Source of the DNA: Oxalobacteraceae bacterium UBA5157
GTDB lineage: Bacteria > Pseudomonadota > Gammaproteobacteria > Burkholderiales > Burkholderiaceae_D
Length of the DNA: 7,618 bases
Direction: 5' to 3'
Assembly: GCA_002415335.1 (NCBI GenBank)
Contig: DHXL01000348.1
Location: forward strand, 1,187-8,804
Part shown: positions 1 through 6,145 of the stretch, piece after piece
How the letters are laid out: the number at the start of each line of letters is the position of its first letter
Numbering within the stretch: position 1 is the stretch's first letter
Notes under the pieces: model-generated
The model's database searches: none
The model's input: the letters and a program-made list of their open reading frames with translations, nothing else
What the model was told of the DNA's origin: nothing
Program-made: the position numbers and the translations under genes

Positions 1-1
1 A

Positions 2-484
2 CCGCGACACTATGGTTTTCGGGTGGTTCGCCTGCTCGGGCTGATCGCCGCCGGTGCGCTCATGTTGCTGCTTTTTCCGGCCTTCACCCCGGCCGCACAG
101 TTGAATGTCGGTACCGCGGCATGGAAGAGTCTCGGACTGGGGACCGCCGTCGTGTTCGCCGGTCCCCTGGTGGTGCTGATGCTGCTGATCACCGTCATCG
201 GGATTCCGATCGCGCTCGTGCTGCTCGCTGCTTACGGAATCCTGTGCCTGATTGGCTATCTCACCGCCGCGCATTTCATCGGCGAGCGCATTGCACAGCC
301 GCTGCGAAAGGGTGCGGAAACGAGCACCGCATGGCGGATCGGCATGCTGGCGATCGCGCTGATCCTGCTCGCGCTGATCCGGATGATTCCGCTTGCGGGC
401 GGGTTGGTGGCATTGTTGGCGCTGCTGTTCGGTGCCGGCGCGACGGTGCTGCAGTTGTTCCGGCGGTATCGCGGTACGCCGTGA
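2..484 (+). CDS. C-terminal part of a multi-spanning inner-membrane protein (5' end outside the window)
   Basis: The reading frame is open from the second base of the window to a TGA at 482-484, giving 160 visible residues. It very probably starts upstream: the first possible start in the window (GTG at 23) has no ribosome binding site before it, and the codons ahead of it are also open. The visible part is strongly hydrophobic. There is one membrane segment near residues 11-28, a long hydrophobic stretch near 44-92 (probably two to three segments, with a VIGIPIAL turn), a short basic/polar loop (ERIAQPLRKGAETS), and a hydrophobic pair near 110-152 ending in a basic tail (FRRYRG). The pattern resembles the membrane domain that follows bactofilin-like, polymer-forming repeats in some bacterial proteins, but that is recollection of general character, not a motif match. 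It converges on the nitroreductase gene and is probably unrelated to the nar cluster. Function unknown. Confidence 0.7.
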   Translation, partial: PRHYGFRVVRLLGLIAAGALMLLLFPAFTPAAQLNVGTAAWKSLGLGTAVVFAGPLVVLMLLITVIGIPIALVLLAAYGILCLIGYLTAAHFIGERIAQPLRKGAETSTAWRIGMLAIALILLALIRMIPLAGGLVALLALLFGAGATVLQLFRRYRGTP

Positions 485-527
485 TGTGCGGAAAGCAATA
501 CTCGGGCTGCATGCGATGCATGGACAG

Positions 528-1178
528 TCATCCCGGGGCCACAGGGTAGCCGACGGTCTGCGATAACAAGACCTGTTGATCGTGCGTGAGTCCCAGCGCC
601 TCGGCGATCGCCTCGCGGTCGATCCAGGCGCGGATGACCGTGGCCAGCCCGTTGGCGGCAGCGAACAGGTATGCATTCTGCGCGATCGCGCCGGCCGCCG
701 CGTACGCGTAAGCCTCGCGCCGCCCGACCGGGACCAGGCTCATCCGCTTATGGTCGGCCACGTACACCAGATCCATCGGCGCCTGGTCGACGAAGTCCTG
801 ATAGCCGGTGACGCGTCTCAAGTCGCTCGCTGCCACCAGCCGCAGTTCATGCGCGGCAGCGTCGTAACGATAGGCGCCGGCCGGCATGGCGACGAACACG
901 TCGATCTCCTGGGCGTTCATTGCCGACGGCGCCGTGCGTCCGCCGTCGGGACGGTTGACGCCATAGGCTGCCCAAAGTAGCCCGGAAAGCAGCGGCAGAT
1001 CCAACGCATCGGGCGCAAAGTCGCGCGACGAGTGACGTCCTGTCACGGCTTCCATCAGCGGCAGGCCACCATGTTTCTCGAATGGAGGCAGCGCGATCGA
1101 CGGCGCCGAGTCGCCCAGTGCAGGTTTGGGCCGCAGGCGCCCCATCATGCCGAGTGCCACCTTGGTCAGGGTATTCAT
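528..1178 (-). CDS. SagB/ThcOx-type nitroreductase family FMN oxidoreductase
   Basis: A 216-residue protein of the nitroreductase fold, closest in pattern to the SagB/ThcOx branch. These enzymes bind FMN and carry out varied redox reactions. Visible features are the FMN-phosphate type motif GRHSSRDF (residues 47-54), LLWAAYGVNR (67-76) followed by RTAPSAMNAQEID (81-93), a helix AIAQNAYLFAAANGLATVIRAW (164-185), and a closing GYPVAPG. The length fits a single-domain family member. The start at 1178 is supported by AAAGGAA (1186-1192), seven bases before the ATG. No clear signal peptide is visible, so it is probably cytoplasmic. It lies 75 bases after the molybdenum hydroxylase large subunit on the same strand with no obvious terminator between, so it may be the last gene of that transcript. 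The substrate cannot be inferred. Family assignment is secure; a role linked to the hydroxylase is inference from position. Confidence 0.9.
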   Translation of the reverse strand: MNTLTKVALGMMGRLRPKPALGDSAPSIALPPFEKHGGLPLMEAVTGRHSSRDFAPDALDLPLLSGLLWAAYGVNRPDGGRTAPSAMNAQEIDVFVAMPAGAYRYDAAAHELRLVAASDLRRVTGYQDFVDQAPMDLVYVADHKRMSLVPVGRREAYAYAAAGAIAQNAYLFAAANGLATVIRAWIDREAIAEALGLTHDQQVLLSQTVGYPVAPG

Positions 1179-1185
1179 CGCAGTG

Positions 1186-1192
1186 TTCCTTT
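1186..1192 (-). promoter_or_regulatory. Ribosome binding site of the nitroreductase gene
   Basis: AAAGGAA on the minus strand ends seven bases before the ATG at 1178-1176. It supports this start and shows that the gene has its own initiation site rather than relying on coupling to the upstream large-subunit gene, whose stop codon is 75 bases away. Confidence 0.7.
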
Positions 1193-1253
1193 CATCGTTG
1201 CATCATTTTCCACGCCGATCGTAGCGTTAAACGGCCAGCTCCGAAGTCACCCA

Positions 1254-3407
1254 CTAGGTCCCGCGCAGAACGTGATGCGTGAGCGGCAGCGAGCGGATGC
1301 GCTTGCCGGTGGCGGCGAAGATGGCATTGCAGACGGCTGGCGCGAGAGGCAGGATGGCCGGTTCGCCGTGGCCGCCCCAGAAGCCGCCGGTGGGTACCAG
1401 CACCGTGTCCACCTGTGGCATCTCGGCTATCCCGGGCAGCCGGAAATCATGGAAATTCGATTCCACGATACGGCCATTCTGCACGTTGTTCTCCTGATAC
1501 AGGATGGGGCCGAGGCCGAACACCACGTTGCTCTCGGCCTGCGCGCGACAGGTGTCGGGATTCACGACGTAGCCGGAGTCGATGGCGACGACGATGCGCC
1601 GCACAGTGGGTTCTCCGTTCACGTTGACCGAGACTTCCGCCACGGTCGCGGCGAAACTGCCGAAGCCGTCGACCACCGCGACACCGCGGTGAACCCCCGG
1701 CGGCAGCGCGCCTCCCCAACCGGCCGCGTTCGCCACGGCTTCCAGCACGAGCCGGTTCTTGTCACCGGGCTTGAGCATCGCCATGCGAAACGCCACCGGA
1801 TCCTTTCCTGCGGCGACCGCCAACTCGTCGATGAAGCACTCGCGGTAGAAACCGTTTTGCTGACCCGGCGCGCGCCAGAATCCGACCGGCACATGGCCAT
1901 TGCGCATGGCGTAGTCGACCTGCTGGTGCGGCACCGTATACGGCATGTCGCTGAAGGAACGCACTGCAGTGAAGTCGATGCCATCCTTGTTGACCATCTT
2001 CGGCAGCAGAACCTTGAGAATCGACGGACAGGCAATTCGCGTGTGCAGCGCGGTGACATTGCCCTGCGCATCGAGACCGGCTTTCATCCGCACGATGCTG
2101 GCCGGGCGATAGAAGCCATGCTGCATGTCCTCTTCGCGCGACCACATCATTTTGACGGGCACCCCCGGCACCGACTTGGCGATCAGCACGCCTTGCCTGA
2201 CGAAATCCTGCGGGCCGCCGCGGCGACCGAATCCGCCGCCCAGCATCATCTTGTGGACCTCGACTTTCTCGAGCGGCAAGCCGGCGGTCTGCGCCGCCGC
2301 TTCCATCGAGGCCTCGCCATCCTGGGTCGAGGTCCACACGTCGAGGAAGCCCTCGGGCTTGAGCCACGCGGTGCAGGTCTGCGGCTCCAGGGTGGCGTGA
2401 TTGAGGTAGGGCGACTGATACTCGGCCTCGATAACTTTGGCCGCGTGCGCGATGGCGTCCGGCGCATCGCCGAGCTTGCGGGCCTGCGGCAGCTGCGGTT
2501 CGGCGAGGCCGGCACGCAGCATCGTCGCGATGCTGTCGTTGCCGGCATTGCCATTGGCGCCGACGTTCCACTCGATCTTCACCTGCTTCAATGCCTGGTC
2601 CGCGCGCCACCAGCTGTCGGCGACGACCGCAACGAAGTCTTCCTCGGACAGAATCTTCTTCACGCCGCGCATCATCGACGCGGCATGCGCATCGACACTC
2701 TTTACCTTGCCGCCGAACACCGGGCACTGCGCGATCGAGGCGTGCATCATCCCGGGCAGCGCCACATCGACGCCGAACACGGGCCTGCCGAGCACCTTGT
2801 CGGGGATGTCGAGACGATGCATGGACTTGCCGGCGATCTTCCAGTCTTTCGGATCGCGCAGCGTGATCTCCTTCGGCGGCGCCAGTTTGGCCGCCGCGGT
2901 GGCGACTTGCCCATAGCGCAGCGTCCTCCCTGTCGGCCCATGCGCTATGACGCCTCGGTCGACCGTGCACTGCGCAGCGGGAATCTTCCACTGCGCAGCG
3001 GCAGCCGCGATCAGCATCGCGCGCGCGCTGGCGCCGGCCTTGCGCACGTAATCTTGCGATGAGCGCACGCCCATGCTGCCGCCGGTCGACATCGAACCCC
3101 AGATGCGGTTTCGCCTGATGTGCTCGTTGGGCGAGGCAAACTCCGCACTGACGTTGGCCCAGTCGCAGTCGAGTTCTTCGGCCACCAGTTGCGCCAGCGC
3201 GGTGAAGGTCCCTTGTCCCATCTCGGAGCGCGCGATACGAATGACGACGCGGTCGTCGGGGTGAATTACGATCCATGCGTTCACCTCCGTGGCGGCCGCA
3301 CCGTCGGCGGCGGCCGATGCGAGCGGGAAGCAGAATTGGAGTGCGAGTCCTCCGCCAGCGGCTGCTGAAACGGTAAGGAATTCGCGGCGCGACAGGCCGA
3401 TCGTCAT
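1254..3407 (-). CDS. Tat-exported molybdopterin-binding large subunit of an IorB-type molybdenum hydroxylase
   Basis: This 717-residue protein belongs to the xanthine oxidase/aldehyde oxidase superfamily, in the isoquinoline 1-oxidoreductase beta-subunit (IorB) branch. These enzymes hydroxylate N-heterocycles or oxidise aldehydes at a molybdopterin centre. A twin-arginine signal is visible at the N-terminus (SRREFL, residues 6-11, then a hydrophobic stretch to about 30 and an ASAAA cleavage region), so the enzyme should act in the periplasm. Cofactor-domain motifs include SEMGQGTFTALAQLVAEEL (61-79), LGGGFGRRGG (389-398), GFWRAPGQQNGFYRECFIDELA (509-530), and the C-terminal GGHGEPAILPLAPAVCNAI (678-696), whose Glu682 is the likely catalytic base. 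It ends in GKRIRSLPL, common in this branch. The frame stays open up to 3761, but the ATG at 3407 is chosen because it follows AAGGAG at seven bases and begins the Tat signal. The gene lies 11 bases after its iron-sulfur partner. The substrate is unknown; 'IorB' names the family, not a proven reaction. Confidence 0.93.
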   Translation of the reverse strand: MTIGLSRREFLTVSAAAGGGLALQFCFPLASAAADGAAATEVNAWIVIHPDDRVVIRIARSEMGQGTFTALAQLVAEELDCDWANVSAEFASPNEHIRRNRIWGSMSTGGSMGVRSSQDYVRKAGASARAMLIAAAAAQWKIPAAQCTVDRGVIAHGPTGRTLRYGQVATAAAKLAPPKEITLRDPKDWKIAGKSMHRLDIPDKVLGRPVFGVDVALPGMMHASIAQCPVFGGKVKSVDAHAASMMRGVKKILSEEDFVAVVADSWWRADQALKQVKIEWNVGANGNAGNDSIATMLRAGLAEPQLPQARKLGDAPDAIAHAAKVIEAEYQSPYLNHATLEPQTCTAWLKPEGFLDVWTSTQDGEASMEAAAQTAGLPLEKVEVHKMMLGGGFGRRGGPQDFVRQGVLIAKSVPGVPVKMMWSREEDMQHGFYRPASIVRMKAGLDAQGNVTALHTRIACPSILKVLLPKMVNKDGIDFTAVRSFSDMPYTVPHQQVDYAMRNGHVPVGFWRAPGQQNGFYRECFIDELAVAAGKDPVAFRMAMLKPGDKNRLVLEAVANAAGWGGALPPGVHRGVAVVDGFGSFAATVAEVSVNVNGEPTVRRIVVAIDSGYVVNPDTCRAQAESNVVFGLGPILYQENNVQNGRIVESNFHDFRLPGIAEMPQVDTVLVPTGGFWGGHGEPAILPLAPAVCNAIFAATGKRIRSLPLTHHVLRGT

Positions 3408-3414
3408 GGCGGTT

Positions 3415-3420
3415 CTCCTT
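3415..3420 (-). promoter_or_regulatory. Ribosome binding site of the molybdopterin subunit gene, overlapping the small-subunit stop codon
   Basis: AAGGAG on the minus strand lies seven bases before the ATG at 3407 and shares two bases with the TAA stop (3421-3419) of the 2Fe-2S subunit gene. It decides the start of the large subunit against the longer open frame to 3761, and it implies close coupling of the two subunits' translation. Confidence 0.85.
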
Positions 3421-3886
3421 AGGATTGCCCGGCTGCGGCAGAGGCATCGGCCAGCGCGTGAATTGCCTTTCTTACCCGGGCGTAGGTTCCGCAACGGCAC
3501 AGGTTGGTCATCGTCCGGTCGATATCGGCGTTCGTGGGCCTCGGCGTCTTGGCGAGTAAGGCGACCGCCGACATGATCATGCCCGTCTGGCAGTAGCCGC
3601 ACTGGGGTACTTCGTGTTCGATCCACGCTTTCTGGACGCGATGCAGGCCGCTCGTGGACAAACCTTCGATCGTCACGATTTTCTTGCCGGCCGCAGCCGA
3701 CACCGGCAGCGTGCAGGAGCGCACCGGTACACCATCGATGTGCACGGTGCAGGCGCCGCACAGGGAAACGCCGCAGCCATACTTGGTTCCCGGCAGATTG
3801 AGGTGGTCGCGCAAGACCCAGAGCAGCGGCATCTCCGGTTCGACGTCCATGGTGTAGGTGCGGGCATTCACGGTCAATTTCAGCAT
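3419..3886 (-). CDS. 2Fe-2S small subunit of an IorA-type molybdenum hydroxylase
   Basis: A 155-residue protein that passes electrons from the molybdenum centre through two [2Fe-2S] clusters. All eight expected cysteines are visible. The plant-ferredoxin-type cluster has Cys38, Cys43, Cys46 and Cys58 in GCGVSLCGACTVHIDG...SC. The C-terminal helical cluster domain has Cys96 and Cys99 in QCGYCQTGMIMSA, and Cys130 and Cys132 in LCRCGTYARVRKAI. The length is normal for IorA/CoxS-type subunits. The start is supported by AAGGAA (3893-3898), six bases before the ATG. There is no signal peptide; in this family the folded small subunit is thought to be carried out with its Tat-tagged large partner, encoded 11 bases downstream. 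The gene begins 48 bases after the isomerase gene of the nar operon, so it may be transcribed with it. FAD- or cytochrome-containing partner genes are not present next to it. Confidence 0.95.
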   Translation of the reverse strand: MLKLTVNARTYTMDVEPEMPLLWVLRDHLNLPGTKYGCGVSLCGACTVHIDGVPVRSCTLPVSAAAGKKIVTIEGLSTSGLHRVQKAWIEHEVPQCGYCQTGMIMSAVALLAKTPRPTNADIDRTMTNLCRCGTYARVRKAIHALADASAAAGQS

Positions 3887-3892
3887 TTTCGG

Positions 3893-3898
3893 TTCCTT
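3893..3898 (-). promoter_or_regulatory. Ribosome binding site of the 2Fe-2S subunit gene
   Basis: AAGGAA on the minus strand lies six bases before the ATG at 3886-3884, inside the 48-base gap after the isomerase gene. The rest of that gap shows no convincing promoter boxes and no U-tract terminator. Confidence 0.7.
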
Positions 3899-3934
3899 CG
3901 ATGGCTCCGGGTTGAGTGTGATTCGACGGCCCGC

Positions 3935-4714
3935 CTATTGCACCAGCGGTGTGGCGCTGGCGTCCAGCGCCACACCCTGCACGTTGGCCTGGCCGGCCAG
4001 CACGATCAAATACTGCCGCAGCGCCGTCACGCAGCTTTGCTGACGCAATGCCAGCGCGACTGCCTCGCGCACTGCCTCAAACGGTTGAGCGATGCCCGTA
4101 TCGCGCGCCAGCACCTCGACCACATGCAGGCCGAAACGGCTATGCACCAGGCATGGCAGTACGCCGACCTCGACTTGAGCGAATAGCGCGCGCGCGAATT
4201 CAGGGGCGCAATCGCTTGCGCTCAGCCATCCAAGGTCGCCGCCATGGTCGCTGCTGGGGCAGTTCGAGAAAGCCTCCGCGGCCGCCGCAAACGCGTCGTC
4301 AGCCCGGCGCGCGTCGCCGTTGTGGCAGCGCATGTCAAGCAGCACGGCTTCGGCGCGCTTGCGCAGCACCACCACGTTCACGCCGGGCGTCACCGCAAAC
4401 AGGATGTGACGCGCGTGCACCCTTGCGCCGGTGCTGTAGCGCGTTGCATGGGCGGCATGATGGCGGCGGCACGCTTGTTCCGAAGGATCGGGCAGGCTTA
4501 ACGCGCTCTCGAGCAGCGCCTCGATCGCGTCGGAAGCCGCCTCGCTCAACACGCCGTCAACCGGCGGCAAGTCGCTTGCCGCCAGCAGCCCGGCGCGCTG
4601 CGCCGCCTGGCGCAGCAATTCGCTGCATGCGCGCTGCCGCAGCGTCGCTTCATCCAGCTGTTCATCCGGACGATGCAAGGGCACGCCATTGACCTGCGCC
4701 AGTTTGGCAATCAT
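3935..4714 (-). CDS. Parvulin-type peptidyl-prolyl cis-trans isomerase of the nar operon (NifM/PpiC-like)
   Basis: A 259-residue protein with an N-terminal helical region (about 1-95) and a parvulin domain (about 98-203). Visible parvulin features are ARHILF with His103, the block SNCPSSDHGGDLGWL (150-164) with Cys152 at the position of the active-site cysteine in small parvulins, and HSRFGLHVVEVL (191-202) with His197. A C-terminal helical tail follows. No signal peptide or membrane anchor is seen, unlike SurA or PpiD, so it should act in the cytoplasm. A gene of this type directly after narI is known in nitrate reductase operons such as that of Pseudomonas aeruginosa, and a role in folding or maturing NarGHI is inferred from this. 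Its ATG overlaps the narI stop as ATGA, and no good Shine-Dalgarno sequence precedes it, so translation is probably coupled to narI. The last codons encode a strong hairpin (see the repeat feature). Seven cysteines are present, which is many for such a protein. Confidence 0.88.
   Translation of the reverse strand: MIAKLAQVNGVPLHRPDEQLDEATLRQRACSELLRQAAQRAGLLAASDLPPVDGVLSEAASDAIEALLESALSLPDPSEQACRRHHAAHATRYSTGARVHARHILFAVTPGVNVVVLRKRAEAVLLDMRCHNGDARRADDAFAAAAEAFSNCPSSDHGGDLGWLSASDCAPEFARALFAQVEVGVLPCLVHSRFGLHVVEVLARDTGIAQPFEAVREAVALALRQQSCVTALRQYLIVLAGQANVQGVALDASATPLVQ
3948..3976 (-). repeat. Perfect 13-bp inverted repeat (3-base loop) in the final codons of the isomerase gene
   Basis: The arms at 3948-3960 and 3964-3976 are exact reverse complements (GGTGTGGCGCTGG and CCAGCGCCACACC on either strand), separated by three bases (CGT on plus, ACG on minus). 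In the mRNA this gives a very stable GC-rich hairpin that encodes residues about GVALDASAT and ends 13 bases before the isomerase stop codon. It is followed by GCTGGTGCAATAGG, with no run of U, so it is not a standard intrinsic terminator. Position between the nar block and the hydroxylase genes suggests an RNA-level role (3'-end protection, processing or partial attenuation), but that is inference. Confidence 0.8.
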
Positions 4715-5454
4715 TTCGGTTGCCGTTTCGATGGCGCGTTATGCCCGGACGGCAGGTTGAGGCGTCGCGCCCGCACCACCTGATATGGCCGCCACACATA
4801 GGCCAGTGATCCAAAGCCGCTCCATACATGCACCAGTCTTGAGAACGGCAGTAGCAGGAAGATCGTCATGCCCAGCACCAGATGGATCTTGTACTGCCAG
4901 TCCAGGTTGAGAAGCCCCTCGGCGCCGCTGGCGCGGAAGGTGACGATGCGCTGCGCCCAGTCGGCCAGGATCAGCATCACGCTGCCGTCGCTGTGCTTGA
5001 GCGAGACCGGCAGCGTTAGCAGGCCAAGCAGCAGTTGCACCCACAGGATCACGAGGATCGCGATGTCGGTGCGATGGCTGGTCAGGCGGATGCGCGGGTC
5101 GAACACGCGCCGGTGCAGCAACAGGCTGAGGCCGATGAAGCAGAGGATGCCGGCCGTGCCCCCGGAGACGATCGCAAGCATCTGCTTGTTGCCGGCGCTG
5201 AGGAAGCCTTCATAGAAAAAGTGCGGCGTCAGCAGGCCGAAGAAGTGGCCGAAGAACAGGAACAGGATGCCGATGTGGAACAGGTTGCTGCCCCAGCGCA
5301 GGCTGCGTTTGCGCAGCAATTGCGAAGAGTCGCTCTTCCATGTGTACTGATCGCGGTCGAAGCGGATCAGGCTGCCTAGAAAAAATATCGACAGACAGAT
5401 GTAGGGATACACGCCGAACAGAAAGTGGTGCAGATAAGTTGGAAAGTTGCTCAT
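4711..5454 (-). CDS. narI: NarI, haem b gamma subunit of membrane-bound nitrate reductase
   Basis: A 247-residue inner-membrane protein that oxidises quinol and passes electrons through two b haems to NarH. About five membrane segments are visible, near residues 8-30, 57-79, 91-113, 128-150 and 190-208. The four haem-ligand histidines known in E. coli NarI (56, 66, 187, 205) correspond to His60, His70, His191 and His209 here, all offset by four. Family blocks include GVYPYICLSIFFLGSLIRFDRDQYTWKSDSSQLL, RWGSNLFHIGILFLFFGH and KIHLVLGMTIFLLLPFSRLVHVWS. The length is slightly above that of E. coli NarI, owing to a polar C-terminal tail. The ATG overlaps the narJ stop as ATGA and is preceded by GGAG (5462-5465) at seven bases. 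Its own stop overlaps the isomerase start in the same way. No missing residue or break was seen. Confidence 0.98.
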   Translation of the reverse strand: MSNFPTYLHHFLFGVYPYICLSIFFLGSLIRFDRDQYTWKSDSSQLLRKRSLRWGSNLFHIGILFLFFGHFFGLLTPHFFYEGFLSAGNKQMLAIVSGGTAGILCFIGLSLLLHRRVFDPRIRLTSHRTDIAILVILWVQLLLGLLTLPVSLKHSDGSVMLILADWAQRIVTFRASGAEGLLNLDWQYKIHLVLGMTIFLLLPFSRLVHVWSGFGSLAYVWRPYQVVRARRLNLPSGHNAPSKRQPK

Positions 5455-6143
5455 GAGATCACTCCGGTTTGGGCAGCCTTGCGAACAATGCGTACCGGTT
5501 GCGGTTGATCGGCGCGGGCTTGTCCCTTCGACGAGCAGCCGTCGAACGCGGCCGGTTCTTCCCAGCTTTCGTCGATTGGCTGTTCGGCTTGGGGCGCCAC
5601 CGGTTGTGCCTTTTCGCCGGCCAGCTCGAGCAGCGCCCCGAGCACGCTTGCATACGGGCTTTGACGCGCCTGCAGTGCCGCAAATACGGCGTTGAAGATG
5701 TGCGCCATTTCGCCGAGGAAGGCGCGCGCCTCGCGCGGCGGCTGGGTCGAGGTGAATTCCAGCACCACCGGCAGATAATCGGGCATCTGGCCGGCAGCCA
5801 GGAATAGCCCGGCCTGTTCGTAGGTCTGGGCCAGGTCGATCATTGCCGGACCACGCTCGCGCGAGTCGCCGTGCACGTGCTCGAACAAATACAGCGAGGC
5901 GGCGCGGCCACGGTCGAACAGCTGCACGTAGTCGGCCTCGGCGTCGAGCGGTTCCGTGCGGCCCAGCGCCGCCAGCAGCGCGTCGATCTCGGTCAGGCGC
6001 TGCGGCGGCAACGCCCGCTCTTCGTGCAGCGCGTCGCCCATGGCAGCAAGGTTCTCGCGCAGCGCCGCATCGGGGTATTCCAGCAGGCGTGCCAGCACGC
6101 GCAGGCTCCTGGATGCGCTAGGGGGAGCGTTAAGGATCGGCAT
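5451..6143 (-). CDS. narJ: NarJ, nitrate reductase assembly chaperone
   Basis: A 230-residue cytoplasmic chaperone of the NarJ/TorD type. It binds apo-NarG, allows molybdenum cofactor insertion, and guides NarGH docking to NarI; it is not part of the final enzyme. Typical blocks are RVLARLLEYPDAAL (15-28), DYVQLFDRGRAASLYLFEHVHGDSRERGPAMIDL (71-104), the short DYLPVVLEF (122-130), and the acidic C-terminal DESWEEPAAFDGC (191-203) followed by a Gln/Arg-rich tail ending PVRIVRKAAQTGVIS. The length matches the family. The start lies two bases after the narH stop. The Shine-Dalgarno is weak (only CAGG about eight bases before the ATG), so coupling to narH translation is likely. Its stop overlaps the narI start. 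Confidence 0.97.
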   Translation of the reverse strand: MPILNAPPSASRSLRVLARLLEYPDAALRENLAAMGDALHEERALPPQRLTEIDALLAALGRTEPLDAEADYVQLFDRGRAASLYLFEHVHGDSRERGPAMIDLAQTYEQAGLFLAAGQMPDYLPVVLEFTSTQPPREARAFLGEMAHIFNAVFAALQARQSPYASVLGALLELAGEKAQPVAPQAEQPIDESWEEPAAFDGCSSKGQARADQPQPVRIVRKAAQTGVIS

Positions 6144-6145
6144 GG

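Noticed and set aside
485..527. Terminator between the convergent genes (TGCAT/ATGCA hairpin at 508-520)
   Set aside because: The stem is only 5 bp, AT-containing and without a U-tract on either strand, too weak to call.
678..696. The CAGG-type and Ala-rich low-complexity stretches, such as the GGCGG-rich segment near 3290-3320, as repeats
   Set aside because: These follow from alanine-rich coding sequence in a GC-rich genome, not from a distinct repeat element.
1179..1253. Terminator or promoter in the 75-base gap before the nitroreductase
   Set aside because: Only a 4-bp GCCG/CGGC pairing with a long loop and no U-run is present.
1032..3062. A 676-codon open frame on the plus strand opposite the large hydroxylase subunit
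   Set aside because: It is antisense to a well-supported gene with a Tat signal and cofactor motifs. The translation is rich in His, Arg and Asp with no recognisable domain, as expected for the shadow of a GC-rich gene.
1762..3447. A 561-codon minus-strand frame overlapping the same gene
   Set aside because: It is an Arg-rich out-of-frame shadow with no family motifs.
3408..3761. N-terminal extension of the large subunit up to an upstream start
   Set aside because: The extension would overlap the 2Fe-2S subunit gene in another frame and bury the Tat signal. The ATG at 3407 has an ideal AAGGAG site.
3887..3934. Promoter, FNR-type site or terminator in the gap between the isomerase and 2Fe-2S subunit genes
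   Set aside because: No TTGAT-N4-ATCAA-like palindrome, no convincing -35/-10 pair and no U-tract were seen; only a ribosome binding site can be supported.
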